A DNA stretch of 26,723 nt from VGWB01 sp964614245 (GTDB lineage: Bacteria > Bacteroidota > Ignavibacteria > UBA10030). Where the stretch lies: positions 1 to 26,723 of the forward strand of contig CAZTKU010000015.1 in assembly GCA_964614245.1 (NCBI GenBank). The letters run 5' to 3'. The notes beneath the pieces are model-generated. The model was given only the letters and a program-made list of their open reading frames with translations. It ran no database searches and was not told where the DNA came from. The translations under genes and the position numbers were made by a program. Below, in pieces: positions 7,946 to 16,676 of this stretch (position 1 is its first letter; each line of letters starts with the position of its first letter).

Positions 7946-9793
7946 CTATTTGATGAAGAGCATTTTGGTGGAAATGACGGAGGTTTGGGTCTTCAACCGG
8001 CAGACATACACGCCCGACGCAACCCGGTTGCCCTTCTCATCGAGGCCGTCTCGCCAAAAGAACCGGTTCTCTCCAGGAGTGGAATTTCCTTTGAAGAGAG
8101 TCGCTACACGTTGTCCGAGCACTGTGTAGATTGCGACTTCAATTTCCTGCACCGATGGAGCATCGACAATGATTGTCGTTGTGCCGTTGAACGGATTGGG
8201 GTAATTGTCATACAGGATGAACCGATCAGGGATGATCCCGCTTCCGGATGGACCGACGGCTTTATCAGCGTCAACCATTCCCCAGCCGTAGAAGTTGTTG
8301 GGATAGGTTTGACTCTTTGAAGTTCCGTCGAGTACAGGAGTCGCGGTGCTCATCATACGCGCACGCACCTGCATGGGAGTCCACTCGGGATGGGCTGATA
8401 GGATGAGCGCAGCAACGCCGGCGGCAATCGGGGTAGCGCCGGATGTGCCTGAGAATTGGTTTGTATAACCGCTCTCTCCGGTCGCGGCTGTCAGACTTAC
8501 CCCCGGTGCAATGACTTCTGGCTTGATACGGCCATCAGCAGTGGGACCGGTAGAGCTGAAACCGGCGACCTCGCCGTTCACGAAAGCCGCGCCGACGGAG
8601 ACGATGCTATCCGCATCTGCGGGAGTTATGAGGCTCCCGGTGGTGTCTCTGATGGTCTTCGTCAATGTACTGTCTTTTCGCCACCAACCTTCATTTCCCA
8701 TCGCCGTGACAAGAAGGACCCCCTTCCGCGCTGCTACCCCTGCAGCCTTTGATGTCGTCCCGGTTTTGCCATCCTTCATGGCATAGATGATATCACCCAC
8801 ATTGTACCGTAGCGTAGGATCAAAGTCGTCGTAACCGAGCGATGTTGAAACGACATCCGCCCCTAGCCGCTCCATCCACTCCAGCGCCTCGACATACAGA
8901 TCCTCCTCAGCTCTGATTTCGACGCTGTCAATTTCGGTTTTCGCGAGGATGAATGACGCGCCAAAAGCGGCTCCGATGAGCTTCCCATTTTCAAAACCAC
9001 CGAGGAGCGAGAATGTCCCTTGACCATGATTACCTTGGGAAGAGAATTCCCCGGGAGCTCGGGCGGTGTTGCTATCGCGCTGGACGAAATCATATTCCGC
9101 AAGCACCTTGGTGTTCTTCAGAGCTGGATGCACCGCATGCTGGTTGAAGCCGTCATCAATCATGCCCACAATCACTCCGCCACCCGTGACCCCGCGAGCA
9201 TGCAGATCCACGATCTTCACGGCATTCAGTTGAGCAAATGAAGGGCCATAATCGAGCCCGCCGATTGAAATCTGTTTGAGGAGTGGAGAGAGCGTAGTTG
9301 ACGGTGTCACCGGTGACCGTTTTCCGAGATGCACTGCAACGGGTCGAGTCGACTCAACGAACGGAAGAGCGACCACTGTGGAGAGCTGCGCCGATGTCAT
9401 TTCCGCCGACACCGCATTGAACCATCTCGATGTCGAGCGAATGGAGGCGCCGGTTGATCGTATCGCATCAATGTAGGATTGCGGAACGGGGAGATCGAGC
9501 TCGTCAATCAAGCGATCGGGCGGGAGAACCTTCGCGCGCCGCCAGAGAGTCCGGTCGGAAATCCCAAGGTCCCGCGCGTTCGCCCTCGCAAAATCAAGTC
9601 GGGAATCATCACTTCGGTCACGAAACGTGATCCAGTATCGCTGAGTAGTAGGGGATTGGGCAAAGGCTACCAGACAGAAGAATACCAAGGGGAGGAGCCG
9701 AGCAAGCGTTCGGAAGGCAACAGCGGTTTGTTTGCCGGACGCGGCTGAGCGGTGGAATCGACTCCAATCTGAAATGCTGAGCTTCGCCTTCAC
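7946..9793 (-). CDS. Secreted subtilisin-like serine protease (S8) with type A T9SS C-terminal domain
   Basis: This 615-aa protein starts at a GTG with GGAGAG about 10 bases upstream. A signal peptide with an extended n-region ends near VAFAQ (residue 46). A propeptide-like part (about 50-155) precedes the catalytic domain. The triad is visible as Asp213 in MIDDGF, His256 in GNHGQGT and Ser451 in FSGTSGATP, with oxyanion Asn367 in AMGNEG. The last about 90 residues (from YPNPFN at 531-536 through LGQRVATL and SGVYVCRL to the end KMLFIK) are a type A sorting domain, which directs export through the type IX secretion system in the FCB group. The protease is thus expected at the cell surface or outside. 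It lies 15 bases after the MoxR gene and 29 before the VWA gene. Confidence 0.93.
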   Translation of the reverse strand: MKAKLSISDWSRFHRSAASGKQTAVAFRTLARLLPLVFFCLVAFAQSPTTQRYWITFRDRSDDSRLDFARANARDLGISDRTLWRRAKVLPPDRLIDELDLPVPQSYIDAIRSTGASIRSTSRWFNAVSAEMTSAQLSTVVALPFVESTRPVAVHLGKRSPVTPSTTLSPLLKQISIGGLDYGPSFAQLNAVKIVDLHARGVTGGGVIVGMIDDGFNQHAVHPALKNTKVLAEYDFVQRDSNTARAPGEFSSQGNHGQGTFSLLGGFENGKLIGAAFGASFILAKTEIDSVEIRAEEDLYVEALEWMERLGADVVSTSLGYDDFDPTLRYNVGDIIYAMKDGKTGTTSKAAGVAARKGVLLVTAMGNEGWWRKDSTLTKTIRDTTGSLITPADADSIVSVGAAFVNGEVAGFSSTGPTADGRIKPEVIAPGVSLTAATGESGYTNQFSGTSGATPIAAGVAALILSAHPEWTPMQVRARMMSTATPVLDGTSKSQTYPNNFYGWGMVDADKAVGPSGSGIIPDRFILYDNYPNPFNGTTTIIVDAPSVQEIEVAIYTVLGQRVATLFKGNSTPGENRFFWRDGLDEKGNRVASGVYVCRLKTQTSVISTKMLFIK

Positions 9794-9808
9794 TTGCGCA
9801 TCTCTCCA

Positions 9809-10789
9809 TCACTCCGCACTGTTCACCAACTTCTCGATAATGTCGATCGTTGAAACACCCTCGGCTTCAGCGTTGAAACTCGTCACGATTCGATGTCGCA
9901 AGACGGGCGCAGCGAGTGTCTTCACATCTTCGATATCGGGTGTGTGGCGTCCGTTCAGGATCGCTCGCGTTTTCGCACCGAGAATCAAATATTGTGACGC
10001 GCGTGGACCAGCCCCCCATCGAATCCAATTGTTCACAAAGGCCGGCGCACCGTCTGACTTTGGCCGCGTTCGATTCACCAATGTGACGGCAAATTCAATC
10101 ACGTTCTCCGCGACCGGAACGCGGCGTACGAGGTCTTGAAATTCAATGATTTCCGCCGCACTCAACACGCGCTTTCGGTCGGGTTCGTATGGACTCGTAG
10201 TCGTCTTGACAATCTTGACTTCTTCTTCGAACGATGGGTAGTCGAGCCACAGGTTGAACATGAAGCGGTCGAGCTGTGCCTCGGGCAACGGGTATGTTCC
10301 TTCCTGCTCGATGGGATTCTGCGTCGCCAGGACAAAGAACGGCTCCTGGAGGCGGTAGGTCTCCCCCGCGGCGGTGACATGGTGCTCCTGCATGGATTCA
10401 AGCAGAGCTGCCTGCGTTTTGGGAGGCGTTCTGTTGATCTCATCGGCCAGAATAATGTTGGCGAACACAGGCCCCTGCACAAATTTGAACGATTTCTGTC
10501 CCGTCGAAACGTTTTCCTCGATGATTTCCGTTCCGGTGATATCGCTGGGCATGAGGTCCGGCGTGAACTGGATGCGGCTGAACTTGAGTTCAAGCGCTTC
10601 CGAAAGTGTCTTGATAAGCAACGTCTTGGCAAGGCCGGGAACACCGATCAGCAAGCAGTGCCCGCGTGACAGAAGGGCAATCAGGAGGTGTTCGATCACA
10701 CGCTCCTGGCCAACGATCACCTTCGCGATCTCCGCGCGAAGATCGCGGTAGGCTTTGGAGAGCTTTGTGACTGCTTCGACGTCATTCAT
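9809..10789 (-). CDS. MoxR-family AAA+ ATPase
   Basis: This 326-aa cytoplasmic AAA+ chaperone ATPase has Walker A GVPGLAKT (residues 49-56), Walker B ILADEINR (113-120), a sensor-1 segment ATQNPIEQEGTYPLPEAQLDRF (about 154-175) typical of MoxR proteins, and a C-terminal lid. MoxR proteins remodel or activate VWA-domain partners and assist maturation of enzyme or envelope complexes. The VWA gene two positions downstream is the natural partner. A DUF58 gene, usual in moxR operons, is absent here. In Bacteroidota, surA and moxR are often adjacent. Here a small four-helix-bundle gene intervenes. The start is the ATG giving MNDVEAV. No clear ribosome site precedes it. Confidence 0.93.
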   Translation of the reverse strand: MNDVEAVTKLSKAYRDLRAEIAKVIVGQERVIEHLLIALLSRGHCLLIGVPGLAKTLLIKTLSEALELKFSRIQFTPDLMPSDITGTEIIEENVSTGQKSFKFVQGPVFANIILADEINRTPPKTQAALLESMQEHHVTAAGETYRLQEPFFVLATQNPIEQEGTYPLPEAQLDRFMFNLWLDYPSFEEEVKIVKTTTSPYEPDRKRVLSAAEIIEFQDLVRRVPVAENVIEFAVTLVNRTRPKSDGAPAFVNNWIRWGAGPRASQYLILGAKTRAILNGRHTPDIEDVKTLAAPVLRHRIVTSFNAEAEGVSTIDIIEKLVNSAE

Positions 10790-10889
10790 TCGAAGATATG
10801 CAGTTGATAGTGGCAGATGCTCCTGCGATTCCCTGAGCGCTACTTTGCTGGGAGCAGAGGAGCGGGGGGCAGGGGTGCAAGCGAGAAAG
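10790..10889. other. Gap between four-helix-bundle gene and moxR, with purine-rich tract
   Basis: This 100-base non-coding stretch contains a G/A-rich run on the plus strand (about 10852-10875, with a run of six Gs), reading as a C/T-rich run on the transcribed strand. The word GCAGGGGTGC at 10869-10878 has an inverted near-copy (GCTCCCCTGC, 11304-11313) on the other side of the four-helix-bundle gene. No terminator or promoter is evident. Confidence 0.4.
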
Positions 10890-11282
10890 TCAGTGAACCT
10901 TTCTAAGAATCCAAGGATCCGGATTATTGATCATGACAACCATCTTTCCGATGATTCGATCGTAGGTCTCGGTCAATTTCTGAAATTCTTCCCTCTCAAG
11001 ATAGTTACATTCAACAGCGAACTTAAGCCAAGTTTGAGTCTCTGTCGCCTCAGTCTCGGCATCACTCAGCTTACTTAGAAAGGCTGCTCGGTATCGTCTC
11101 TTTCGCCACGCCTCCGTCAAGTTAGCACAAGTTGACCGAGAAGATCGGCGAATTTGATCAGTTAAAGAGTAGGTTTCTTCCTTTGGAAACCTTTTTGAAA
11201 TCTCAAAGATCCGCATCGCAGCTTCAAACGAAAGCTGGTAGACTTCAAGCTGCTCATGGCTCAGTATGGGCTTTCGCCCCAT
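10890..11282 (-). CDS. Four-helix-bundle protein (23S rRNA intervening-sequence protein family)
   Basis: This 130-aa, almost wholly helical protein belongs to the S23/four-helix-bundle family, recognised by ISKRFPKEETYSLTDQIRRS followed by an alanine-rich SxxANLTEA helix. Such proteins were first seen inside intervening sequences of 23S rRNA genes but also occur as solitary chromosomal genes. Their molecular role is unsettled. The start is placed at the ATG at 11282 because AAGGGAG lies six bases upstream. An upstream in-frame ATG at 11351 would add 23 unrelated residues. It sits between surA and moxR, genes that are commonly neighbours, and both flanks carry C/T-rich strings with an inverted ten-base word. 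This suggests a mobile or transplanted cassette. Confidence 0.88.
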   Translation of the reverse strand: MGRKPILSHEQLEVYQLSFEAAMRIFEISKRFPKEETYSLTDQIRRSSRSTCANLTEAWRKRRYRAAFLSKLSDAETEATETQTWLKFAVECNYLEREEFQKLTETYDRIIGKMVVMINNPDPWILRKVH

Positions 11283-11358
11283 TCGAGTCTCCCTTTCGCT
11301 ACAGCTCCCCTGCACAATTTTTCCTGCACATCTCTCTCCACTTCCGATCACTCTGTAC

Positions 11359-12657
11359 CTACAGCCTCACTTCATAGTAGATACTTTTCTTGAGTTCTTC
11401 GATCCACTCAGCAGAGAGACGGTTCCGCTTGACGAACAGCGCCATCTGCTCGACGCGCCGGTAGTCTTCTGCCATATTCACACTGTGAGCAGGGATGCGC
11501 TTCTTGAGCAGAACGATCTGATACCCATAGGACGAGCGCAGAGAAACACGATGGGGCTGGCTTATTTCACCCGGCTTCAGGTCCTTGACGACGGATTCAA
11601 AGTCGGCTTCAAGCTGATCGACCGCAACGCGACCAAGATCGCCCCCGAGCGACTTCGTGTCTTCATCTTCCGAATACTTTCGCGCGAGCTCTGCAAACGA
11701 TTCACCTTGGATCAGCCGCTCCCGCAGCCTTCTCAGTCGTTCAACCGTCACTGAATCGCTCGACGGGCCCTTCTCGATGCGCAACAGGATATGGCGGGCA
11801 TGGACTGACTCCCCGCGCCGCTCCAGGAGCTGGATAACGTGATAGCCAAACTCCGTTTTCACAACCGGAGAGATCTCCTTCTCCTTCAGTGCAAACACCG
11901 CACTCTCAAACTCCGGCACAAACACCAGCCCTCGCTTCGCCCAACCCAGATCACCGCCGCCAGCGGCACTTCCGTCCTGTGAGTATCGTTTGGCAAAGTC
12001 CGCGAAATCCCCCCCTGCCAGAATGCTATCACGAAGGGTGCTGATCTTCTTCCGCGTCTGTTCGTCCAACGCCGAGTCGGGCTTGGGGACGACGAAGATG
12101 TGACTCAGATCGAGTTCCTCAGGGACGTTCGGAAGACTGTCTTTATACGATTCGTAGAACTCTTCTACCTCCCGTCGGGTGACCTGAATAGTGGATTCGC
12201 GCTGCTGACGGATGCGTTGAATGAGCATCTGTTTTCGTATCTCAGGGCGTGCTTCCCGCTTCAGCCGCGCGACGGGTTTGCCATACATCTGCTCGAGCCG
12301 TTGCTCGGAGCCCGCACGGAGGATGAGATTCTGGAACTGCTGGTCCAGCGCATGGGTGACCTCCTCTTCCGTCACAGAAATACTGTCAATGATGGCCTGC
12401 GCAAGGACCAGCTTGTCGGCAATCATCGCTTCCAGCACTTGCTTGCGAAGTTCCGGTTTGGTCGGATCCAAGCGATTCTGGAGGGCGATGTAGTTGAGCC
12501 GTTCCTGCAAATCCGACTCGGTGATGATCTCTTTGTCCACGACAGCCACGATGCGGTCAAGAAGCGTCTGGCCGGCAAGGTAGTTGAGACCCGCCAGGTG
12601 GACAAACAATAGGGAGACGATCCCGGCGACCCAACGAAACATCCTTAATCGCTTCAT
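11359..12657 (-). CDS. surA: SurA-type periplasmic chaperone / peptidyl-prolyl isomerase
   Basis: This 432-aa secreted chaperone has a signal sequence (about residues 1-30, hydrophobic stretch then LAGQ), a SurA N-terminal chaperone domain (LLDRIVAVVDKEIITESDL onward, about 32-160) and two parvulin (PpiC) domains: first about 162-265 (DLSHIFVVPKP to FGYHVIQLLE), second about 275-385 (VHARHILLRIE to YGYQIVLLKK). SurA escorts outer-membrane proteins through the periplasm. The start is the ATG at 12657, with GGAG seven bases upstream. An in-frame ATG at 12678 also exists but adds only charged residues and overlaps the upstream gene. It lies 10 bases after another PpiC-like gene and forms a three-gene folding cluster. 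Confidence 0.92.
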   Translation of the reverse strand: MKRLRMFRWVAGIVSLLFVHLAGLNYLAGQTLLDRIVAVVDKEIITESDLQERLNYIALQNRLDPTKPELRKQVLEAMIADKLVLAQAIIDSISVTEEEVTHALDQQFQNLILRAGSEQRLEQMYGKPVARLKREARPEIRKQMLIQRIRQQRESTIQVTRREVEEFYESYKDSLPNVPEELDLSHIFVVPKPDSALDEQTRKKISTLRDSILAGGDFADFAKRYSQDGSAAGGGDLGWAKRGLVFVPEFESAVFALKEKEISPVVKTEFGYHVIQLLERRGESVHARHILLRIEKGPSSDSVTVERLRRLRERLIQGESFAELARKYSEDEDTKSLGGDLGRVAVDQLEADFESVVKDLKPGEISQPHRVSLRSSYGYQIVLLKKRIPAHSVNMAEDYRRVEQMALFVKRNRLSAEWIEELKKSIYYEVRL

Positions 12658-12667
12658 AAGACATCTC

Positions 12668-13534
12668 CTATTTCGCATATTTCATCGCCGCCGTATCCCC
12701 AGCGCTCACAAGTATTTCAACAGTATGTTTGGCACGCAGGTTCTCCATGAGCTCCGCCAGCAACCGCTGGCGGCGTTCGATCGCCAGCCGGCTCTGAATT
12801 TCCCGCTCCACATATGCAAGATCGGCACGTTGTCCCGGGCGGCTCAGTCTCCAGACGATGAGGACATAGAAGCCATCACCGGTGCGGATGGGAAAGGACG
12901 GTTCCACTTTTCCCGATGCGGATGCCACACGCCAGAGCTCCACTGGGAACAACGTGTTTTGCGTGTAGTAAACGGAATCAACGTGCACGGCAATCACCGC
13001 AGCCTGTTGGGGGGCAGCAAGCGCCTGCTTGAGGGCGTCTCCCCACCGCGTTCCCTGCAATACCCTGGTGCGGAAGGCATTCGCGGCATCGCGATCCCGA
13101 AACAACACGAAGCTTACCAGCGCGACATCACCGGAGAGCAGGAACTCATTGATATGGGACTGGTAATACTGAGAGACCTCCTGCGGCGTACTGCGCGACG
13201 ACTGTTGGGTGTAGATCACATCGTCCAGCAAGGCGTTGATGGCAAGTTGGCGTCGAACCTCCTCGAGCCGCGCGCGCACACTTGCCTTCTGGTCGAGCCC
13301 CCGGCGTACCGCCTCCCGGTAGAGGATCTCATCGTTGATCCAGCGCTGAAGATACTCGTTCAATTGCGCGGCTGAGACACCGCGGGATGAATCCAGCTGC
13401 CCCGTGATCTCCTCCAGTGTCAACGTCGTATTATCCAGGCGGGCAACGGGCGTCACAGAAGGTTCGCCCTTTTTGCAGCCTGCAACAAGCAGCACGAACA
13501 TCAAAAGCGCAGGAAGCCTATTTCGTTTCACCAC
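12668..13534 (-). CDS. PpiC/SurA-like lipoprotein
   Basis: This 288-aa predicted lipoprotein has a short signal peptide with lipobox LVAGC (Cys20). The following part resembles a SurA N-domain (VARLDNTTLTLEEITGQL, then a helix-rich region with WINDEILYREAVRRGLD), and a divergent parvulin-like part lies around residues 125-235. The usual parvulin glycine-rich GGDLG motif is not seen, so prolyl-isomerase activity is doubtful and a chaperone role is likelier. The frame opens with two GTG codons (13534, 13531) inside the end of the upstream gene, preceded by AGAGGAAAC. The 17-base overlap implies coupling. It would sit on a periplasmic membrane face beside SurA and the larger lipoprotein. Confidence 0.85.
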   Translation of the reverse strand: MVKRNRLPALLMFVLLVAGCKKGEPSVTPVARLDNTTLTLEEITGQLDSSRGVSAAQLNEYLQRWINDEILYREAVRRGLDQKASVRARLEEVRRQLAINALLDDVIYTQQSSRSTPQEVSQYYQSHINEFLLSGDVALVSFVLFRDRDAANAFRTRVLQGTRWGDALKQALAAPQQAAVIAVHVDSVYYTQNTLFPVELWRVASASGKVEPSFPIRTGDGFYVLIVWRLSRPGQRADLAYVEREIQSRLAIERRQRLLAELMENLRAKHTVEILVSAGDTAAMKYAK

Positions 13535-15521
13535 GTTTCCTCTTGAAGGCCGTTGGGAGGAGTTCTTTGTTCAAGGTGACCGGGTATTTCGTTTTCAGCG
13601 TCGTTACCCATTCCTGCTCGCGAATCTTCGAGGCATGTTCCTGATATGCGCTGATCAGCTCCGGCTTCGCCTCCTCAAATGTCTTCACCCTCGAGCTGTC
13701 TTTTCCCAGAACCTTGATGATGGACCATCCCGACGGGTGTTCAAACGGGGGTGGGATGCTGTCGACCGGCAAGATAGCTGCGTATCGCGATAGTTCGTTC
13801 GAGGGATTTGGCTGAAATCCCCAAACGCCTCTTTTCTCTTTGTACCCCTGACGCATCGTGCGTTGTTCTGCCACGTCGCTGAAGTCCTTCCCGGCTTGAA
13901 TTTCCTTATACGCTGCTTTCGCCAGGCTATCAGAGGTCAGGTAAATCTCCGCGAAGTTCACCCGCTCAGGCCATCGATATTTCTGCTTATTCTCACGGTA
14001 ATAGATTTCGAGCAACGAATCGTTCACCACGACTTGCTTCCAGATTTCGTCCTGTTCTATGCGGTAGAGCAGAATGCCATCCTGATATTCCTGCATCAGT
14101 TTGAGAAATGCTGGATACCGATCGGGAACCTGACGGGCGTGCTGCTCCACGACTTTCGCCTCCGACATTCGCTCAACCATATACTCGACATTCCGGGCAT
14201 TCAACGCCAGGGACTTGAACTCAGCGGCGGAATTAACGTGCTGCACGAAATCCTCAACGGTGAATGAGCGATCCTCGCATGTGAAGAGGAGGCGACGCCT
14301 CATGTCGCTTGACAGTGTGTCACTCCACCTCTCAGCTGATGGCGTCTTTGTGCTATCGAATGCGAGCGTGAGCTGGTGCAGCACCACGACGTCAAAATCG
14401 AGCTGACGGTTTTTTTTCAACTCGTGAACATAGTTCTGATAATCCTTCATGTACCGCATCTGCTGATACTGCTGACGAAGGTCTTTTTCAATCTCTTGAA
14501 ACGGCGCCGTTCCCTTTGTCCCCGTAATCTTGAAGATATGGTAGCCATAGGGGAGCTGAAATGGTTTCGTGATGGAATCGATCGGCGTATCATAGAAGAG
14601 CGCTTCGATGTCGGGACGGACGCGCCCACGCTCAAAGTAGCCAATATCTCCACCATTTTGGCTGCTTCCGGGATCCTGGCTGAACCGGCTCGCCGCCTTC
14701 GCGAAGTCTAATCCGCCCTGGAGCAGCCGGTAAATGACCCAAACGGAATCCCGAACCACCAGCGTGTCCTCACCGGATTGCCCAAATCTGCGAAGAATGT
14801 GACTCACGCGCACGGCACCTTTGTTGGGCTGTCGAGCGGTCATCACAATGACGTGATATCCAAACTGCGTTCGGACGGGAAATTGAGTGTACTCCCCCTC
14901 TCTGAGGCTGTAGCATGCGTCCTCAAACTCTGGCACCATCCGGCCAGCGGAGAAAAACCCTAGGTCGCCCTTATTGGAAGAGGCACTTTCATCCTCTGAG
15001 TAGGTTGCGGCGAGTGTATCGAAGCTTATTTCCGGAATCAGCCCGATCACCTTCATTGCCTTGTTGTAGGCAACGAGAGTATCAGCGGGGGTTGAATCTT
15101 GCTTGAGGCGAATCAAGACGTGGCTTGGCCGGATCTCCTCGCGCATGCGGTTGTACAGTTCCTTGATTTTCGGCTCAATAAGCTCCTTCTCGATCATGTA
15201 AGAGGTAGCAACTGATACCTTGTAGCCTTCAAGCTCATTTTGAATCGCGGTATCTGCAAGAAGCCCACGGTCATGCGCTTCCTTGACCTTGAGTCTGAAT
15301 TTGACGAGCAAATCCAGGAACCGTTCCCGATCCTCGATGGATGAGGTCGTAGCTTTGTCCCAGCCGCCGTTGTTCTTTGCGTAAGCATCTTCGAATTCTT
15401 CCAGAGACAGCGTTTCATCGCCAAACTTCCCCAGGACCAACGATGGGCCGGACCCCGCACAGCCGGCGAACACCAAGACCAAAGTAAAAACAAGGACGAG
15501 CAATAAGTGAGACTTTTGCAT
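13518..15521 (-). CDS. Large peptidyl-prolyl isomerase lipoprotein with three parvulin-like segments
   Basis: This 667-aa lipoprotein has its lipobox FAGC within the first 22 residues after the ATG at 15521, which is preceded by GAGGTG at a good spacing. The frame extends 73 codons further upstream but that part is not protein-like and would bury the signal peptide. After a SurA-N-like helical region, the first parvulin segment runs from IRPSHVLIRLK through GDLGFFSAGRMVPEFE to FGYHVIVM (about residues 130-240). The second runs from VSHILRRFG through GGDIGYFERGRV to YGYHIFKI (about 245-350). A third, weaker one lies near the C-terminus (VNFAEIYLTSD to GWSIIKVLGKD, about 530-640). It heads a three-gene operon with the PpiC-like lipoprotein and SurA. 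It probably handles outer-membrane or secreted clients. Confidence 0.9.
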   Translation of the reverse strand: MQKSHLLLVLVFTLVLVFAGCAGSGPSLVLGKFGDETLSLEEFEDAYAKNNGGWDKATTSSIEDRERFLDLLVKFRLKVKEAHDRGLLADTAIQNELEGYKVSVATSYMIEKELIEPKIKELYNRMREEIRPSHVLIRLKQDSTPADTLVAYNKAMKVIGLIPEISFDTLAATYSEDESASSNKGDLGFFSAGRMVPEFEDACYSLREGEYTQFPVRTQFGYHVIVMTARQPNKGAVRVSHILRRFGQSGEDTLVVRDSVWVIYRLLQGGLDFAKAASRFSQDPGSSQNGGDIGYFERGRVRPDIEALFYDTPIDSITKPFQLPYGYHIFKITGTKGTAPFQEIEKDLRQQYQQMRYMKDYQNYVHELKKNRQLDFDVVVLHQLTLAFDSTKTPSAERWSDTLSSDMRRRLLFTCEDRSFTVEDFVQHVNSAAEFKSLALNARNVEYMVERMSEAKVVEQHARQVPDRYPAFLKLMQEYQDGILLYRIEQDEIWKQVVVNDSLLEIYYRENKQKYRWPERVNFAEIYLTSDSLAKAAYKEIQAGKDFSDVAEQRTMRQGYKEKRGVWGFQPNPSNELSRYAAILPVDSIPPPFEHPSGWSIIKVLGKDSSRVKTFEEAKPELISAYQEHASKIREQEWVTTLKTKYPVTLNKELLPTAFKRKRGETK

Positions 15522-15664
15522 GCTGCACACCTCGCTGAAATGATCGTGATGAATCAGAATTGTCGCTCCAAAGCGTTGAAAATTAACCAAATTTGCGCCG
15601 CTAAGCAAGGAATTCGTGCGCGGTTGGTACAGGACGGTGGTGAGAGGGGCGCGGAGGGACTGCC

Positions 15665-16558
15665 TTATTTGCCGGACTTCACAAGATCCTTCTTGCGTTT
15701 CAGGACTTGATTTGCACGCCAGGTCTGGACTTCGAACCATTGGGGCGAGTGAGAGCTCTGTACAAGATATTTGTCTCCGTCTTTCACATAAGCGAAGGTG
15801 ATCTGCGCACCACCGTACGAAATCTGCGCGGTAATCTTGGGAGGCTTTGAAGTGATCGTATCAACGAAGTCGTCAGCCTGAAAGTTTGAAAGCGAGGAAA
15901 GAAGGGTGTTCACCACCCAATCCTGAGTCGAATCCTTGCCCACCATCCAGGTACTGTCTTCAAACGCAAGGACGAAGGTGGTGTCCCCATACTGAAATTT
16001 AACTTCTTTGATTCTCTCCTGAGGGGTGGCAAGGATTGTGCGATCACGCCAATCTTTGATCGGCCGGTTGAACGTGTAGCTCGATGCGCCGCCTACGAGA
16101 GCCACGTCGTTCGAGCTTGCTCGTCTCGCATACGTCTCCGAGAAGCTGCTTCCTGACTTGCCAATGATAAAAGCAGCATGTTCGGACCCGTGTGCAGACA
16201 TCTTCACGAGCGTGCCTGTGGAATCGACCTGAAAGACTGACCGCTTCTCCGGCTTATTGGAGACGATGCTCTTGACCTCAAGGTTCTTGCTCTCGTGAAT
16301 CAATGAAGCGACATTGGATTGATCGGCACGATATGACACCGGTTCCTGAACAAACCACTCCACTCCTTTCTTCTCGAGCAGGATTTTCACTGTGGGAGAT
16401 TTGATCTCGATTCTGTCTACCGCCAGCGAATCCACCTTCACGAGGTATTCTCCTGACTCACCTGTTGAGCTTTGTTCCCCGGGCTTCTGCATGACGAGAT
16501 AGGCAATAGCAACCAGCAGAAGAAGGATGCCGATGAGAATAGAAGTGTTTCGGTTCAT
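15665..16558 (-). CDS. DUF4340 domain-containing protein
   Basis: This 297-aa protein has one N-terminal membrane helix (about residues 6-23), with the remainder predicted outside the cytoplasm. The repeated beta-rich pattern (VDSLAVDRIEIKSP, GVEWFVQEPVSYRADQSNV, SFSETYARRASSNDVALVGG, RDRTILATP) is typical of the DUF4340 family. These proteins are encoded beside GldG-like auxiliary proteins of ABC systems, as here. Function is not established; it is likely an extracytoplasmic subunit of the ABC complex encoded upstream. The 143-base gap after it, before the lipoprotein PPIase gene, separates the two clusters. Confidence 0.85.
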   Translation of the reverse strand: MNRNTSILIGILLLLVAIAYLVMQKPGEQSSTGESGEYLVKVDSLAVDRIEIKSPTVKILLEKKGVEWFVQEPVSYRADQSNVASLIHESKNLEVKSIVSNKPEKRSVFQVDSTGTLVKMSAHGSEHAAFIIGKSGSSFSETYARRASSNDVALVGGASSYTFNRPIKDWRDRTILATPQERIKEVKFQYGDTTFVLAFEDSTWMVGKDSTQDWVVNTLLSSLSNFQADDFVDTITSKPPKITAQISYGGAQITFAYVKDGDKYLVQSSHSPQWFEVQTWRANQVLKRKKDLVKSGK

Positions 16559-16676
16559 AGCAGCTCTGTCAATGCCTGTGTGGAACTTGGCTGGATCGTG
16601 AAGAAGTCAGAATACACATGGTCGGAACGAGGCCAGCGTTCGACACTCCGCAATCATTAATCCGCAAGCTTCCCCC

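Noticed and set aside
12584..13375. 263-codon plus-strand open frame
   Set aside because: Antisense to the PpiC-like lipoprotein and surA. Composition is of the shadow type.
15522..15740. N-terminal extension of the large parvulin lipoprotein
   Set aside because: The 73 extra codons are not protein-like and would put the signal peptide and lipobox inside the protein. The ATG at 15521 has a good ribosome site.
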